A DNA stretch of 64,000 nucleotides. Origin: Cupriavidus laharis (GTDB lineage: Bacteria; Pseudomonadota; Gammaproteobacteria; Burkholderiales; Burkholderiaceae). Shown piece after piece: positions 35,387-44,787 of the stretch. The notes beneath the pieces were generated by a model, which was given only the letters and a program-made list of their open reading frames with translations, had not been told where the DNA came from and ran no database searches. Each line of letters opens with the position of its first letter. Within the stretch, counting starts at the first letter, position 1. Position numbers and translations under genes: made by a program. Where the stretch lies: positions 248,001 to 312,000 of the forward strand of contig NZ_CAJZAI010000004.1 of NCBI RefSeq assembly GCF_914271435.1, in the 5' to 3' direction.

Positions 35387-38050
35387 ATGGCGGCAGGTCA
35401 TCGACACACGATCATCACGCAAGGCCGTCTGGCCATGCGGCACTTGCGCCTGGACGCGGCGCGCAACCGGCGCAACGGCGAGCAGGTGCTCGACATCGAG
35501 CAGCTCGCGGCGCGGCTGGCCGGCGGATTCTTCCTGCCGCTGGACGATGACACGCTGCTGCAAGCCTTGCAGGCGGTGCTGCCTCGGACGGACCTAGGCG
35601 AACTCGAACAGATCAAGATGCTGCCCGGCCTGGCGGGCGCGGCGGCGGACACCCTGCGCAAGGTCTGGCGCGCGGGCATCGATTTGCAGGCGCGCGCGCA
35701 TGAACACCCGCGGCTGGCGGCAATCGCGCGGTTGGAGTCCGCCGTGCGCGACGCCTTGCCCGCAGCCACGCCATGCCTTCCCGCGCTGATTCAGGCGGCC
35801 ATGCAACGCATCGACATGGCCCCCGCGTTGTTTGGTGCCATCACATGCGTCGGCATGGCGGACATCGCTCCTTGCTGGCGCCCGATGCTCATGGCGCTTG
35901 AGCATCGGCTGGAACTGCGCTGGGTGGCCGGGCCGCGTCCGGTGCCGAACTGGTTGGAGCTGGCGAGCGGCAATGTGACGACGGCACCGCCAACGACACC
36001 GGCGATCAGCGTTTGCAGCGCGGCCACCGCGCAACATGAGGTCATCGAGGCCATGCGCTGGGCCCGGGACCTGATGGCCAGCGGGCGCGCGCGCCCCGAG
36101 GAGATTGCCATCGCAGCGGTATCGCCGGCCGAGTATGACGACGACTTCCTTGCGCTGCGTGCAGACGCCAATCTCGATCTGCACTTTGTTCACGGCGTAT
36201 CGGTGCTGGCCAGCCGCGATGGCCAAGCCGCGGCCGCGCTGGCCGACATCCTGGTGCGTGGTCTGTCGCAGGTACGCATGCGCCGGCTGGCGCGGTTGTG
36301 CGCGGGCGGCAGCGGCTTGCTCGGCGGCCTGCCATCGGGCTGGACGCGATTGCTGCCGGCCGAAGCACCCATGACGTCAGCCGCGGCGTGGGACCGCTGG
36401 CTTTCGCGCATGCGCGTGGAGGACTGGCCCGACGCGCAAGACCATGGGGCTGCATTGCGCCGCGCGCTAGACCTGCTGGGGCAGGGCGTGCAGCCGGCGC
36501 GCGAAGCTGGCGAGGTGCTGCTGCGGGGCCGCCCGCTGGCCATCTGGCGGCGCGCGCTGCTGGCCGGCCCGGCCGCCGCGGTCGACGTCACGCTCGGTAC
36601 CCTCAAGCAGGACGACGGGCTGGAGGCGTGTGCGCACGTCGCATGGATGCCGGCCGCGTCGTTGGCGGCCTCGCCCCGCCGCTTCGTACGGCTGCTGGGA
36701 CTGAACTCATCGCGCTGGCCGCGCGGCGTCAGCGAAGACCGGTTGCTGGCCGACCATATCGTGCCGTCCGCGGAACTGGATCCGCTGCCAGTCAGTGCGG
36801 CGGACCGACGCGACTTCCAGATCATTGTTGCCACCACGCCGGACCAGGTGGTGCTGTCCCGAGCGCGGCGCGATGCCGAAGGGCGACTGCTGGGACGCAG
36901 CCCGTTGCTGCACGACATGCCCGAGGAAGTCTGGCTGCGCCGGCATGGTGCGATGGCACACGCCTTCAGTGAGACGGACCGGCTGTTGTCGCGTACCGAC
37001 GAGTTCGCGGCGCTGCCGCAGGCGCGCGCCGCGGTGCAATGCTGGCAGCACTGGCACGGTACCTCGCTGACCGCCCACGATGGGCTGGTGCGGCCCGATC
37101 ATCCGATTGTCGCTGCCGCGCTGGCGCGTACGCAGTCGGCCAGTTCGTTGAGCCGGCTGTTGCGCAACCCGCTGGGTTTCGCGTGGCAGTACATCTTTGG
37201 CTGGCGCACCCCGCAAAGCGGCAGCGAACCGATCGTGCTCGATGCGCTCAGCCTGGGTAACCTAGTGCACCTGGTACTCGATCTCGCGGTACAGCGTCTG
37301 GAAGCGCGGGGCGGTCTGGCGTCGGCCAGCCCGGCGGCCATCGATGCGGCCGTGCGCGACGCTACGATTGAGGCTTCCGCCCAATGGGAGGCGGAGACGC
37401 CCGTGCCGCCCGCCGTCATCTGGAGCCGTACGCTGGACGATGCACGCACGCTCGCATCGCGCGCCCTGCGGCATCGCGATCCACGGCTGGCCGACGCGCA
37501 GGCCTATGCTGAAGTGCCGTTCGGTGGCAGTGCGCCGCGCTCCAGCTTGCATGCTGCGCCGTGGAACACCGACGATCCCGTGGAAATTCCCGGCACGGGC
37601 ATCCGAATCAAGGGGTATATCGACCGGATCGACATCTCGCGCGACGGTCGTCTGGCCGCGGTCACCGACTACAAGACCGGGCGCCCGATCAAGCCGGATG
37701 ACCGCCTGCGCGGTGGCAAAGAACTGCAGCGCTGCCTGTACGCGTTCGCGGTCCGGGCGCTGCTCGGCACCGAGATCGATATCCATGCGGCACTGCTGTT
37801 TCCGCGCGAGGATCTGGCGCTGCCGCTGGTGGATCCCGTCCAGACGCTGGACGAGGTGACCTGCCACCTGCGTACCGCGCAGCAGAGCCTGCTGGGCGGC
37901 GCGTTGGTCGCGGGGGCCGATACGGGCAGCGACTATGACGATCTGCGCTTTGCACTGCCCGCGAATGCCTCGGCCACCTACCTGCGCCGCAAACAGGCAG
38001 CCGTACTGGAACGCTTGGGCGCTGCCGCCCAGGTATGGGACGCAAAATGA
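35387..38050 (+). CDS. AddB-like PD-(D/E)XK nuclease protein
   Basis: An 887-aa protein. No intact Walker A is seen, as in AddB/RecC pseudo-helicase domains; segments such as FVHGVSVLASRDGQAAAALADIL and FVRLLGLNSSRWPRG fit this class. The C-terminal nuclease has LSLGNLVHLVLDLAVQRLE, GYIDRIDISRDGRLAAVTDYKTG (Asp and Asp-x-Lys) and QxxxYAFAV motifs. AddAB resects DNA ends. The ATG at 35387 has AAAGG upstream; ATGs at 35378 and 35342 are alternatives. The stop overlaps the AddA-like start (ATGA). Confidence 0.83.
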   Translation: MAAGHRHTIITQGRLAMRHLRLDAARNRRNGEQVLDIEQLAARLAGGFFLPLDDDTLLQALQAVLPRTDLGELEQIKMLPGLAGAAADTLRKVWRAGIDLQARAHEHPRLAAIARLESAVRDALPAATPCLPALIQAAMQRIDMAPALFGAITCVGMADIAPCWRPMLMALEHRLELRWVAGPRPVPNWLELASGNVTTAPPTTPAISVCSAATAQHEVIEAMRWARDLMASGRARPEEIAIAAVSPAEYDDDFLALRADANLDLHFVHGVSVLASRDGQAAAALADILVRGLSQVRMRRLARLCAGGSGLLGGLPSGWTRLLPAEAPMTSAAAWDRWLSRMRVEDWPDAQDHGAALRRALDLLGQGVQPAREAGEVLLRGRPLAIWRRALLAGPAAAVDVTLGTLKQDDGLEACAHVAWMPAASLAASPRRFVRLLGLNSSRWPRGVSEDRLLADHIVPSAELDPLPVSAADRRDFQIIVATTPDQVVLSRARRDAEGRLLGRSPLLHDMPEEVWLRRHGAMAHAFSETDRLLSRTDEFAALPQARAAVQCWQHWHGTSLTAHDGLVRPDHPIVAAALARTQSASSLSRLLRNPLGFAWQYIFGWRTPQSGSEPIVLDALSLGNLVHLVLDLAVQRLEARGGLASASPAAIDAAVRDATIEASAQWEAETPVPPAVIWSRTLDDARTLASRALRHRDPRLADAQAYAEVPFGGSAPRSSLHAAPWNTDDPVEIPGTGIRIKGYIDRIDISRDGRLAAVTDYKTGRPIKPDDRLRGGKELQRCLYAFAVRALLGTEIDIHAALLFPREDLALPLVDPVQTLDEVTCHLRTAQQSLLGGALVAGADTGSDYDDLRFALPANASATYLRRKQAAVLERLGAAAQVWDAK

Positions 38051-41000
38051 GCTCCGCCATGAAGAAGATGCTTACCGACAATGCAGCGCGCCGCATGGCG
38101 ATCGCCGCGCACGACCGATCGCTGCTGGTGGAAGCCGGAGCAGGGTCGGGCAAGACCGCCGTCATGGCCGGCCGTATCGTGATGCTGCTGGCTGGCGGTG
38201 TGCTGCCCAGGCAGATAGCGGCCGTCACATTCACGGAACTGGCCGCCAGCGAGCTGCTGGTCCGCGTGCGCGAGTTCGTGACCATGCTGGTGGCGCATCC
38301 CGACCAGCCGCCGGCCGAGCTGCATGCGGCATTGCCGAATGGGCTTGACCCGGTGCAGCAGCGCAACTTGGTGAGCGCGAATCTGGCCATCGACGAGATG
38401 ACGTGCTCGACGATCCACGGCTTCTGCCAGCGCCTGATCAAGCCCTATCCCGTGGAATCGGATATCGATCCCGGCGCCACGCTGGTCGACCGCGATGAGG
38501 GTGAGCTGGCGTTCCAGGAGATTGCCGATGGCTGGCTGCGTGAAGCGCTGGCGGTCAATCAGAGCCTGCTCGCCGAGCTGGCGTTGCGCGATCCGGAGCA
38601 GACCATCGCGCTCGTGCAGCGGGTGCTGGGACTGCTGCGACACAACCGCCACGCCTCGGCCCGGCAAGGCAAGCCGCTGGCGCCACGTGGAGCCCAGTTC
38701 ATCGAGGCCAGCGAGGCCTTCGCGGCATTCATGCGCGACTGCACCAGCACAGCGGAGCCGGAAACGGCTGCCTGCTCGGTGGCGATGTCCGGCATGGCCG
38801 CCACGCTGCGTCCGCTGCTGGCGGCCATTGGCCCGGCGCAGTTGGCGGAACTGGTGTTCGTGCGCGCCGATCCCGTCCTGCTGACGACGGCTGGCACGTT
38901 CCTGGCCTACAGAAAGAAGGGCAAGTGGCTGGCGTCGGCCAGGCTCGCCGGTCTAGCCAAGGCCGATGGCGAGCGCTTGCACGACCAGGCGTCCGAGCAC
39001 TACCGCCTTTGTTGCGCGGCCTGGGAGGCATTCATGCAGCAAGTGGCCAGCCATGTGCTGGAGCAGGTCGTAACGCTGCTGCAGCCGGTGACCGCGCGCT
39101 TTCGCGCCTACAAGCGCGAGGCGGGACTGCTGGATTTCGACGATCTCATTCATGCGGCGCGGGACCTGCTTCGCCACCATGAGCCGGTCCGGCAAGCACT
39201 GGCCAGGCGCTACACGCATGTACTGGTCGACGAGTTCCAGGACACCGATCCGCTCCAGTCGGAGATCTTCTGGCGTCTGTGCGGCGATCCCGTGGGCGGG
39301 GCCGATGTGGACGACTGGGCCCGGTACCGCATTCGACCCGGCGCGTTGTTCCTGGTCGGCGATCCCAAGCAGGCCATCTACCGGTTCCGGGGCGCCGACG
39401 TGGCCGCCTATGTGCGGGCGCGCGGCGCCTTTGCGGCGCAAGACCCGGAAAGCGTGCTGACGATTTCCACGAATTTCCGTTCGCAGGCGCCCATCCTGCA
39501 CTACGTCAACGAGCGTTTCGCGACGCTGCTGTCCGCCGAATACGGGCAGCCCGGGTTTACGGCGCTCGAACCGTACCATGCGGCCGCGGACGATGCGCCG
39601 TGCGTCGTGGCGCTCGACGTGCCGGTGCCCGCGGACGCTGCTGCCGAGCACCTGCGCGACGCGGAGGCCGAGGCTGTGGCGGATCTGTGCGCGCGGCTGA
39701 TCGGCAGCGAGCTGCTGACCGACCGCAAGACGGGCCGGCAACGTCCGTGCCGCCCGGGCGACATCGCCCTGTTGGCGCCCACCGGCAGCGAGCTTTGGCG
39801 TTACGAGGAAGCACTCGAGCGCCGGGGTGTGCCGGTGGCCACGCAGGCCGGTAAGGGTCTGTATCGCCGTCAGGAAATCCAGGACCTGATTGCGCTGACC
39901 CGGGTACTGGCCGATCCCGCCGATACTCTCGCGCTGGGCGCCTTGCTGCGTGGACCGTTGGTCGGTCTTACCGAAGAGGCACTGCTCGACATCGTCGATG
40001 GGCTGCCGCGTGGCGACGCTGCGCCTGACACGATTGCGCGACTCACCGTCAGTACCGACCCACAGCACATCGCGGATCCCCATGCGCGGGACATCCTGCA
40101 GAAGCTGCAAACGCTGCGCCGCATGGCGAATACCACCACGCCGCACCATCTGCTTGCGCAGGGGGTGGACGTCTTGCGTGTGCGACCGTTGCTGACGCTG
40201 CGCCATCGCGGGCGGGCCGAACGTGCACTCGCCAACGTCGACCTGTATCTGAGCATGGCGCGCGCCTATGCCGTGCGTGGCCTGCGCGCGTTCGCGCTGG
40301 CCATGACGGCGGCATGGACGGATGAATCGAGAGCGCCGGAAGGACGCCCCGATGCGCAGGAAGAAGCTGTGGCGTTGTACACGATGCATGCCGCAAAGGG
40401 GCTCGAATGGCCCATCGTGGTACCGATCAATACGATGACGCTCACCCGCGCGGCCGACAGCACCCTGATCGATCGGGCCACCGGATATATCTGCTGTCCG
40501 GTGTTCGGCCTGGAACCGGTCGGCCTGGACGCAGCGCGCGATGCCGAGCAGGAGGAAGTGGCGCGCGAACGGATCCGCCTGTGGTACGTGGCCGCAACCC
40601 GTGCGCGCGACCGTCTGGTGCTGCCCCGGCTCGATGCCGATCTGCGCGACGATGCCTGGATGGTCCTGCCGCGCTTCCCCCTGCATGCGCTGCCGGCGTT
40701 GGACGTCTCGCATCTGCCGGAGCAACCTGGAATCGAGCCGACACCCATGGCCGGCACGCAGTCGCGCGAGCAGTTTGCGCAGCAGGCGGAGCGGATCGCC
40801 CGGGCACAGCGAAGCTTGTCCTGGCTTGCCCCCAGCCGTGATGAAGGCGATGCAGTGTCTGGCGCCTCGCCGTTGCTTGTTGCCGTGTCGTCCACCGAAG
40901 TCGGAACGCGCCTCGACGATGCCGCACCGGGTGTTGGCGCGGCTGCCGTGCAGGGCGGCCGCGAACGGGGCTTGCTGATCCACAAGCTACTGGAAGAGGT

Positions 41001-41448
41001 ACTGAACGGCGAAGTGGGCGAGGGCGACGCGGCGCTTGTCGAGCGGGCCGAGACGCTGATCGGCATGCTTGGCATGGTGTCGCACGAGGATCCCGCACGG
41101 GGCGTGTCGGCGGCCGAGATCGCCGCGTGCGTGTCCCGCACGCTGGCCCTCCCGGAGATCGCTGCGCTTCGCGGCGAGCTGGTGCCGGAATACGCGCTGT
41201 GGTCCGCGCGGATTTCGGAGGCGGGCGAGTTTGCCACCGGGGGCATCGTCGACGCCGTCGCCTTTTCCGGCGATGGCACGCCGCAAGTGGTGGTGGACTG
41301 GAAGAGCGATGTTAGGCCGACGGCGGAAACGCTCGAACACTACCGCGCCCAGGTAGGCCAGTACCTGACCATGTCCGGTGCGTCGCGCGGCTTGATCGTG
41401 CTGGTCACGTCGGGGCGGGTGGTCGAGGTGTTGCCTTGCGGCGTGTGA
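38047..41448 (+). CDS. AddA-like UvrD-family helicase-nuclease
   Basis: A 1133-aa SF1 helicase with EAGAGSGKTAVM (motif I), LVDEFQDTDPLQ (motif II), VGDPKQAIYRFRGAD (motif III), TMHAAKGLEWPIVV (motif V) and YVAATRARDRLVL (motif VI). A C-terminal PD-(D/E)XK nuclease shows GGIVDAVAFSGDG...VVVDWKSD. This is the AddA/RecB plan, and its partner AddB-like gene overlaps it by four bases. Housekeeping recombination usually lies elsewhere in a chromosome, so a second set here suggests a specialised defence or DNA-end role (inference). Confidence 0.92.
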   Translation: MSSAMKKMLTDNAARRMAIAAHDRSLLVEAGAGSGKTAVMAGRIVMLLAGGVLPRQIAAVTFTELAASELLVRVREFVTMLVAHPDQPPAELHAALPNGLDPVQQRNLVSANLAIDEMTCSTIHGFCQRLIKPYPVESDIDPGATLVDRDEGELAFQEIADGWLREALAVNQSLLAELALRDPEQTIALVQRVLGLLRHNRHASARQGKPLAPRGAQFIEASEAFAAFMRDCTSTAEPETAACSVAMSGMAATLRPLLAAIGPAQLAELVFVRADPVLLTTAGTFLAYRKKGKWLASARLAGLAKADGERLHDQASEHYRLCCAAWEAFMQQVASHVLEQVVTLLQPVTARFRAYKREAGLLDFDDLIHAARDLLRHHEPVRQALARRYTHVLVDEFQDTDPLQSEIFWRLCGDPVGGADVDDWARYRIRPGALFLVGDPKQAIYRFRGADVAAYVRARGAFAAQDPESVLTISTNFRSQAPILHYVNERFATLLSAEYGQPGFTALEPYHAAADDAPCVVALDVPVPADAAAEHLRDAEAEAVADLCARLIGSELLTDRKTGRQRPCRPGDIALLAPTGSELWRYEEALERRGVPVATQAGKGLYRRQEIQDLIALTRVLADPADTLALGALLRGPLVGLTEEALLDIVDGLPRGDAAPDTIARLTVSTDPQHIADPHARDILQKLQTLRRMANTTTPHHLLAQGVDVLRVRPLLTLRHRGRAERALANVDLYLSMARAYAVRGLRAFALAMTAAWTDESRAPEGRPDAQEEAVALYTMHAAKGLEWPIVVPINTMTLTRAADSTLIDRATGYICCPVFGLEPVGLDAARDAEQEEVARERIRLWYVAATRARDRLVLPRLDADLRDDAWMVLPRFPLHALPALDVSHLPEQPGIEPTPMAGTQSREQFAQQAERIARAQRSLSWLAPSRDEGDAVSGASPLLVAVSSTEVGTRLDDAAPGVGAAAVQGGRERGLLIHKLLEEVLNGEVGEGDAALVERAETLIGMLGMVSHEDPARGVSAAEIAACVSRTLALPEIAALRGELVPEYALWSARISEAGEFATGGIVDAVAFSGDGTPQVVVDWKSDVRPTAETLEHYRAQVGQYLTMSGASRGLIVLVTSGRVVEVLPCGV

Positions 41449-41468
41449 CGGCCGCTGGCATCGGGCGC

Positions 41469-41485
41469 CGGCACGGCCCGTGCCG
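41469..41485. repeat. GC-rich palindrome between the AddA-like gene and the next
   Basis: CGGCACGG (41469-41476), a single C, and CCGTGCCG (41478-41485). It has no T run, so full termination is unlikely; it may slow polymerase or protect mRNA. The downstream gene has GGAA-rich ribosome sites. Confidence 0.5.
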
Positions 41486-41521
41486 CGCCGGTAATAAGAA
41501 GGAAAAGAAGAGAACGGAAGC

Positions 41522-42784
41522 ATGAGATTCACTGAATACGTTGTGCTCGAGCGTGCCGCGCAGGCTACCGATCCGCTCGGGTTCCGGCGGCCGGGTGGCG
41601 CGCTGCAAGACCTGCTTTTTCCGCAATTCACTGTGCTGACGTTGCACCCCGCGTACCTGAGCGCCTTGTGCTGCTTCCTCTTGCAACTGCAGGACCGCCC
41701 GAACCAGGCAAAGTTCGCGCGCGATTTCCGGGAGCTGGAGTTGCTGTGGGGGATTGGCAATGCCAGTGTCGAAACGTCGATCATCAATGTCACGAAGTAC
41801 CGTGAACTGTGCGGCGACGACATTCGGCTCGGCAAGATTCCAGCACGCCATCCGATCTTCGCGCGGCTGTCGTATGGCACGCTGGGCCACTATTCGAGCG
41901 TGGCCATGCGCTGGAACCTGACCGACAAGTCGGGCCGCAACGTATCGCGGCACGGCCGCGCATTGGGCGAGGGGTTCGCCGGCCGCCGCCGCTCCGGACC
42001 AACCTTGGACGAGCAACTCCAGGCATGGACGCGCGACGAGGTCATCACGATGGAGCAGGTGGGCGAGATCGGGCGGTCATTCGGCATTCAGGCCGAGGCG
42101 TCGGCGCGGGAGCGCCAGACGTGGCAGGACGTGATCGACGACTGGTGCCGGCGCGTGCCGGACACCGCGGTACTGTGGCGGCGGCCACTGGATCCGTCGC
42201 TGATGCCCGCGCAGGCCCAGGACGCGGCATCGTACCGTCAGGTGTTCCCGAAGCTTGAGGCGTTCTATCCGGAACTGATTCCCGAGCTGGGCGCGATGTA
42301 CCGTTTCGAGCGGCTGGCGGCCGCCACGCAGTTCGTGTTCGAGCTTCACCTTGCCGCGCTGGAACTCGGTGACAAGTTTGCCGACGCGGGTCCGTCGGAG
42401 CCTGACGCGTTCGCGGCGCTGGTCGTGGACACCGCGCAGGATTACGTGCGTGCCGGCAGCCGTTTTCACGACGCACGCAACCTCTTCATGTCGATTGCCC
42501 GTGGCAAGCCCACCTACGCGGCCCTGAAGCGCTGCATCATCGACCATCACAAGGAGCACCAGAGCGCGAAGGGAACCTCTGCCATAGTCGATCACGACAA
42601 GTTCCTCGTGAGCGGCAGGGTCGAGCCCAAGACCATGCAGGATGCGCTGGACGACATTGCCGGTGTCGGGGACATGACGGAGTGCCTGGACCGGCTGCAG
42701 TCGCGCTACCGCCGCGACTGGCATTTCGACAAGTGCCGTCGCTGGCACGACTGGGCGGACGGCAAACAGGAGGTGCAGGCATGA
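41522..42784 (+). CDS. Unknown 420-aa protein of a helicase-PLD cassette
   Basis: The N-terminal block (GGALQDLLFPQFTVLTLHPAYLSALCCFLLQLQ) is similar in style to DUF6361-type proteins that accompany PLD-fold and helicase genes (tentative). The rest is alpha-helical without catalytic motifs I can name; HNLF-type and Cys-containing patches (CLDRLQSRYRRDWHFDKCRRWHDW) sit near the C-terminus. It starts with ATG 41522 after GGAAGC. Its stop overlaps the PLD-type gene (ATGA), so it is made in step with it, perhaps as a specificity subunit (inference). Confidence 0.7.
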   Translation: MRFTEYVVLERAAQATDPLGFRRPGGALQDLLFPQFTVLTLHPAYLSALCCFLLQLQDRPNQAKFARDFRELELLWGIGNASVETSIINVTKYRELCGDDIRLGKIPARHPIFARLSYGTLGHYSSVAMRWNLTDKSGRNVSRHGRALGEGFAGRRRSGPTLDEQLQAWTRDEVITMEQVGEIGRSFGIQAEASARERQTWQDVIDDWCRRVPDTAVLWRRPLDPSLMPAQAQDAASYRQVFPKLEAFYPELIPELGAMYRFERLAAATQFVFELHLAALELGDKFADAGPSEPDAFAALVVDTAQDYVRAGSRFHDARNLFMSIARGKPTYAALKRCIIDHHKEHQSAKGTSAIVDHDKFLVSGRVEPKTMQDALDDIAGVGDMTECLDRLQSRYRRDWHFDKCRRWHDWADGKQEVQA

Positions 42785-44787
42785 AGCGCAACACAGAAAC
42801 GCTGCGCGACTACTTCGGGGGCATCTTCGACGCCGTGGGCAAGGATCCCGTCGAACACATTGTCGTCCTCACCTATGAATTCGACGATCAGCAGATGCTG
42901 AACCTGAGCGCCCTGGAACACATGGGCAGGACGTTTGAACCACGCATCTCGCATCTCGCCAGCATCGCGAAGCTGGTGCCGATCGTCCTCTATGACGCAA
43001 GGAAGACGCGCGAGGCCATGCGACTGCCGCATTTTATGGAGTTGCTGCCGGTGCGCACGGCTGCCTACAGTTGCCACCACGCCAAGGCGTACCTGATTGT
43101 CACGCGCGACCATGTACATCTGGCGCTGGGCTCGATGAACTTCACGGCCTCGGGCCTGTTCGCCAATCGCGAGGTCTTCGACACGTTCCGCTGGTCCGGC
43201 AAGGAACTGCAGGATCGCCCCGTGCTGGCCGACTTCCTGGCGGTGCTGCGCAGCGAGACCTGCTCGGCGTTCGCTTCTGCGCCGCTGGAAGCGGTCATCG
43301 CGAAGCTGGATGAGCGTTTGTCCGCATGGCAGGGCCGGCCAGACGCCGGCGACGCGCGCCTGCTCCATCAGGGCTACGACGACAAGACCGGGCTGGAGTC
43401 GTTGCGCGCACGCTGGCGCGCCGCCTATGGCGACGATGCGGAGCCCGATCGTGTCATCGTGGTGTCGCCGTTCTTCGACCGGGACATTGCAGCGCACACG
43501 GTTTCCGAGGATCTGGCACGGGCGTTTCCGCGCCTGGCCGCTATCGATGTCATCACCGACAGCATCGTCGCGAACTATCTTTGCCAGCGGCATTTCAACG
43601 GCGTCGGGCGCAGGCGGCTGTTCCTGATTCCGGACCAGATCTCCGACGAGGAGCGGCAGCATATCGCGCAGGCAAACCAGACGTTCGACATCTCCGACCA
43701 TGTCATCACCCGCAAGCTGCACGCCAAGATCCTGATCCTGATGCGCGGCAGCGACGCGCTGGTCTACCTCGGCAGCGGAAACTTCACGCGCAAGGCCTGG
43801 ACCGGGGGCAATCACGAACTGGGCTTCACGCGGACGATGTGCGCTGACCCCGATGCGTTGCTCGCGCAGTTGCAGCGCAACCTGGGCGCGGCAGCCACCG
43901 ACCGTTACGCCGATCTGCCGGCGCAGCATCCGGCCGAGACGCCGCCCGACGATGACGACGACGCCTATGTGGATGGCGCCGGTTATCCGGATTGCGTACT
44001 CGGTATCGAACTCTGTGCCAGCGACGATCCGGAGAAAATGCACTTTGTGATCCGGACGGCGGAGGGGCGGCAAGAGGAACTGTCCCACTACCGGATCCTA
44101 TGGGGAAAGTTCCCGCTCAGCGTCAAGGCGGGACGCTCGCAGCCGCTGCAACGCGCCGAACTGGCGTCCTGCCTGTTGGGCGGCCGCAATCTGTGCTTCC
44201 GGCCCCTCTCGGACCCGGCCACGGTCTTCTACCTGCCTTTCCGCCACAGTGCGGCGTTATTCGAGCAACGCGAACTGTTCATCTATCCGCGCGCGGAAGA
44301 CTGGATGCTGCAGCAACTGGGCGTGGAGCGCATGCCGGATCGCGATCTGGGCGAATACCTGCCGGGCGATGCGCCGCCAGCCGATGAAGATCCGGCCCTC
44401 GCCGCGCACGCGCAGCGTGAGGAGAATCCGGTGATCCGCATGCAGCGCTACCTGAGCCTGTTCGCGAGCATCGAGGCGACGTTCCGCAAACGTGCGAACA
44501 CCTGCCGGAAGGGCCCGGCGGCCGAGATCGACCAGCGCTGGCGCGACGAGATCACGCAGCCGCTGGCGGCGTTCGCGGACGTCATCGCGCAGGAAGCCGA
44601 TGGCGACGGCCTGACGCGCGATGCCATCTTCAAGCTTGGCGAACTGGCCTTGTTCACGCGCCGCCTGATGGATATCGACGGTCGCGCGGGTACCTCGACG
44701 GCGAACATGCGGAAGCGTCTGCCGCGGCGTCACCGGGACCCTGTCGTCAACGAGTACCTGACCTTCTGCCACGCACAGATCCGATAA
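42781..44787 (+). CDS. Phospholipase-D-fold protein
   Basis: A 668-aa protein with two PLD half-sites: His100/Lys102 with GSMN (117-120), and His314/Lys316 with GSGN (331-334). The conserved Asp at the classical HxKxxxxD spacing is not obvious in either, so this is a variant HKD site. PLD-fold proteins in defence loci cleave DNA (for example in DISARM; established family role). The start at 42781 overlaps the upstream stop, and the stop TAA overlaps the ATG of the SNF2-type gene (TAATG). The three genes form one coupled unit. Confidence 0.82.
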   Translation: MKRNTETLRDYFGGIFDAVGKDPVEHIVVLTYEFDDQQMLNLSALEHMGRTFEPRISHLASIAKLVPIVLYDARKTREAMRLPHFMELLPVRTAAYSCHHAKAYLIVTRDHVHLALGSMNFTASGLFANREVFDTFRWSGKELQDRPVLADFLAVLRSETCSAFASAPLEAVIAKLDERLSAWQGRPDAGDARLLHQGYDDKTGLESLRARWRAAYGDDAEPDRVIVVSPFFDRDIAAHTVSEDLARAFPRLAAIDVITDSIVANYLCQRHFNGVGRRRLFLIPDQISDEERQHIAQANQTFDISDHVITRKLHAKILILMRGSDALVYLGSGNFTRKAWTGGNHELGFTRTMCADPDALLAQLQRNLGAAATDRYADLPAQHPAETPPDDDDDAYVDGAGYPDCVLGIELCASDDPEKMHFVIRTAEGRQEELSHYRILWGKFPLSVKAGRSQPLQRAELASCLLGGRNLCFRPLSDPATVFYLPFRHSAALFEQRELFIYPRAEDWMLQQLGVERMPDRDLGEYLPGDAPPADEDPALAAHAQREENPVIRMQRYLSLFASIEATFRKRANTCRKGPAAEIDQRWRDEITQPLAAFADVIAQEADGDGLTRDAIFKLGELALFTRRLMDIDGRAGTSTANMRKRLPRRHRDPVVNEYLTFCHAQIR

